Source: Chara braunii (taxonomy: Eukaryota; Streptophyta; Charophyceae; Charales; Characeae). Taken from it: 28,123 nucleotides of DNA. Under the pieces are notes generated by a model, which saw only the letters and a program-made list of their open reading frames with translations, was not told the origin of the DNA and did not search any database. Position numbers and translations under genes: made by a program. Below, one piece after another: positions 26,166 through 28,123 of this stretch. Within the stretch, counting starts at the first letter, position 1; every line of letters begins with the position of its first letter. The stretch lies in contig BFEA01000206.1 of the NCBI GenBank assembly GCA_003427395.1, forward strand, positions 2,370,110 to 2,398,232, written 5' to 3'.

Positions 26166-26312
26166 GACACGACTTATTCAGGGCAGGTAACAGTGTGCAC
26201 GGTATGAGTCATCGCACAGCTCTCCTGAATAAGTCGTGTCCTGAATAAGTTTCCTCATATCGAACATAATTGGAGAGCTGTGCGACGGGTGACCAATTAT
26301 GTTCGATATGAG
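26166..26312. repeat. three interlocking inverted repeats
   Basis: Pair a: GACACGACTTATTCAGG (26166-26182) with CCTGAATAAGTCGTGTC (26224-26240). Pair b: TCGCACAGCTCTCC (26212-26225) with GGAGAGCTGTGCGA (26272-26285). Pair c: CTCATATCGAACATAATTGG (26254-26273) with its perfect inverse at 26293-26312. The order is a b a' c b' c', so the stems cross as in a chain of pseudoknots. TCCTGAATAAGT is also directly repeated at 26223 and 26239. Confidence 0.9.
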
Positions 26313-26679
26313 AAAGATAGGATTCTCGGTGTGAATGGACCTTGTCATTGCCCAAACTTCTCCGCGGTCTCGCCAATTACTATCACATAGCAGACTCAAA
26401 GCGCTAATGCATAGTTAGATTGTCATGTATACTTCGCCATTCTTTGGTAATTGTATATGCTGTCAAATTCAGTGCGGCGAGGTCTTTGGTATAGCAGGCA
26501 AAGACCTAAGGAAACCACGCAATGGCTGGAAACTGAGTCTCTGAGGTATCAAGATTGACTTTGCCAACACCATCAAAACCCGCTCGGGATCACCCATCCA
26601 CACACCAGCCCTGCAAGAGTGCACCTGGGCATGCGGATGCCTGAGAGCATAACCTCCACTGCGAAGGCTATCTCAGTCC
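26313..26679. other. non-coding stretch, no gene recognised
   Basis: GGCTGGAAACTGAGTCTCTG at 26524-26543 is a weak reverse-strand match to the LINE 3' UTR word. CCTAAGGAAACC and other short words do not resolve into a feature. Confidence 0.35.
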
Positions 26680-26789
26680 TCCGCCAGGAAAAAACTAAGT
26701 CAACGGCAATGGAATGCCACTGGAGTGACCGGAGTCCGCCAGGAAAAAACTAAGTCAACGGCAATGGAATGCCACTGGAGTGACCGGAG
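26680..26789. repeat. exact 55-bp tandem duplication
   Basis: 26680-26734 and 26735-26789 (TCCGCCAGGAAAAAACTAAG ... GTGACCGGAG) are identical. Confidence 0.96.
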
Positions 26790-26795
26790 TCCGCA

Positions 26796-27028
26796 GTGCA
26801 GCGTGTTGCTACACAAAGACGTCTTTGATGGTGTACTATGGCCTGTAGTCACACTCGTCCAAGAGTGCCAACATCAGTCATGGACTAGATACATTATGGT
26901 TTCCTGGCGGGGGTAGACCCCAGTGCACTGTCTGTGTTCCTACACGGAGATGTCTTTGATGGTGCTGCATGGTCTGTAGTCACACTCGTCCAAGAGCGTC
27001 AACATCAGGCACGGTAGATAAAATATGT
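26796..27028. repeat. direct repeat of about 105 bp, period 127
   Basis: GTGCAGCGTGTTGCTACAC at 26796 and GTGCACTGTCTGTGTTCCTAC at 26923 start two copies that share GTCTTTGATGGTG, TGTAGTCACACTCGTCCAAG and CAACATCAG in order. They are diverged, so this duplication is older than the exact ones. Confidence 0.88.
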
Positions 27029-27032
27029 TTTC

Positions 27033-27034
<2 letters not shown>

Positions 27035-27094
<60 letters not shown>
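27035..27094. repeat. (CT)n microsatellite
   Basis: About 30 CT units; it directly abuts the left arm of the inverted-repeat element that follows. Confidence 0.97.
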
Positions 27095-27099
<5 letters not shown>

Positions 27100-27730
27100 G
27101 TTCAAAGTGCAGTGGGAGACTGTGTGGGCGATTCAGCACAGTCTGTTGATGAGATTGTAGAAAAAATATTGCACCGTGCAGGTGTGACTGTGACACCTGC
27201 TTCAATACTTTCCCACCGTAGGTGTTTGTGTAACTTTGTGACGAGTCAGTAATGGAAACCATGAAAGAAGTTGATATATACATATATACATATATATCGT
27301 CACAAAGTTATCAGAGCGCAAAAGCGAAGAAAAGAAGAAAAAAATAAATTCATTATCTTCTTCCTCACAATTTCCCCTGTTCAGAACCTCTTGCGCACAA
27401 GGCCGCCCACGTGGACGTAGGTTGAGCGGCGGCTGCCCACACCCCCGTGTGTCATATCGACCCAAGGGCAAAAAGGCAAGGAAAAGAGGAAGGGAACAGC
27501 CAAATACACCAAAACAGGGGGCAACAAGCAACAGCAAAAAAAAACGGATCCTAGATGACAAGTCCCACATGCAAGCACCGCCACTCCTTCACAGTTGACG
27601 CAGGTGTCACAATCACACCTGCACGGTGCAATATTTTTTCCACAATCTCATCGACAGACCATGCTGAATCACCCACACACTCTCCTACTGCACTCACCCA
27701 CACAGTCTCCTACTGCACTCTGAACACCTC
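27095..27730. mobile_element. inverted-repeat element with arms of about 113 bp
   Basis: The left arm 27095-27208 (GAGGTGTTCAAAGTGCAGTG ... GACACCTGCTTCAATAC) is inverted at 27594-27730. The right arm carries an extra 25-bp tandem unit (CACCCACACACTCTCCTACTG type, 27670-27694 and 27695-27719) absent from the left. Within the 385-bp centre a second, 13-bp perfect inverted pair occurs (TAACTTTGTGACG at 27231-27243 and CGTCACAAAGTTA at 27298-27310) around a short TATA-rich stretch. No transposase frame and no target duplication are seen. Long inverted ends are typical of Mutator-like or foldback elements, but assignment is not possible. Confidence 0.7.
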
Positions 27731-27733
27731 GAC

Positions 27734-27802
27734 GCTTTGCACTATACATGGACACCGCTTTGCACTATACATGGACACCGCTTTGCACTATACATGGACA
27801 CC
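27734..27802. repeat. 23-bp tandem repeat, three copies
   Basis: GCTTTGCACTATACATGGAC plus ACC, at 27734, 27757 and 27780, identical, with a partial fourth (GCATTGTAC). It begins just outside the right arm of the preceding element. Confidence 0.95.
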
Positions 27803-27918
27803 GCATTGTACAAAAACTCCATTTTGATGCATAGTAGCATCATACCATAAATAGTAAAAATACGAGGCGACACAATCTATCAACTCAACAAACAGTCAAG
27901 CAGGCACACAGGCCACTT

Positions 27919-28018
27919 TTCCTAATTAGTAATTAGTAATAGTAATAATCAGTATTTAGTAATTAGTAATTAGTAATTAGAAATTAGTAATGAGTAATTA
28001 GTAATAGTAATGAGTAAC
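27919..28018. repeat. TAATTAG-type 7-bp minisatellite
   Basis: Degenerate TAGTAAT and AATTAGT units run for about 100 bp. The unit is not the plant telomere unit TTTAGGG, and there is no G run, so it is an interstitial AT-rich minisatellite. Confidence 0.85.
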
Positions 28019-28076
28019 TAGGGGACCTGTTGCGGCTACACCCACAATAAAATGGAATGTTTGCCAAGAAGTTAAT

Positions 28077-28079
<3 letters not shown>

Positions 28080-28123
<44 letters not shown>
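28080..28123. repeat. (CT)n microsatellite at window edge
   Basis: About 22 CT units run to the last base. It resembles the tract at 27035-27094. Confidence 0.97.

Noticed and set aside
27919-28018. Telomeric repeat
   Set aside because: The 7-bp unit is TAATTAG-like without G runs; it does not match TTTAGGG or its variants.

Overview
This window looks like repeat-rich, gene-poor nuclear DNA from a plant-lineage eukaryote. The clearest clue to the host is a 180-bp fragment of a chloroplast-type ndhD gene at 11809-11988, embedded among nuclear-type repeats. That points to a streptophyte with a plastid ndh complex. A charophyte alga such as Chara would fit, but that is only a guess. There are no bacterial operons, ribosome binding sites or rRNA genes, and I find no intact host gene.

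Layout. 1-1972: simple repeats, an inverted A-tailed composite repeat and GC-richer non-coding DNA. 1973-6298: a 5'-truncated, stop-riddled LINE (non-LTR retrotransposon) with reverse transcriptase, degenerate zinc-binding domain, 3' UTR and poly(A) tail. 6354-7418, about 9945-11114 and 11115-11711: three more LINE pieces of the same general type. 7419-9944: a block of other origin with a candidate TATA promoter and an unrecognised coding-like stretch. 11809-12517: ndhD fragment, A-tailed mini-repeats and a LINE 3' end. 12400-14057, plus copies further on: a family of about 160-210 bp inverted-repeat elements bounded by TTAA. 14056-15974: direct repeats and another LINE 3' UTR fragment. 15975-16012: a synthetic Nextera mate-pair junction. 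16013-18900: a coding-like remnant, a tRNA-like relic and several inverted-repeat elements. 18920: a single N. 19240-24480: a long A+T-rich, non-coding tract. 24600-28123: tandem duplications, nested inverted repeats and microsatellites.

The genes do not work together as a system; almost everything recognisable is transposon debris. The points most worth following are: (a) the 38-bp synthetic junction, which means the left and right parts may not be neighbours in the genome; (b) a short A-tailed repeat family of about 40 bp, seen five times; (c) the TTAA-flanked inverted-repeat family; (d) a conserved motif in the LINE 3' UTRs; (e) repeated TGA codons at expected tryptophan positions in the LINE copies; (f) a set of interlocking inverted repeats at 26166-26312. 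All alignments were made by eye, so copy boundaries are approximate to a few bases.
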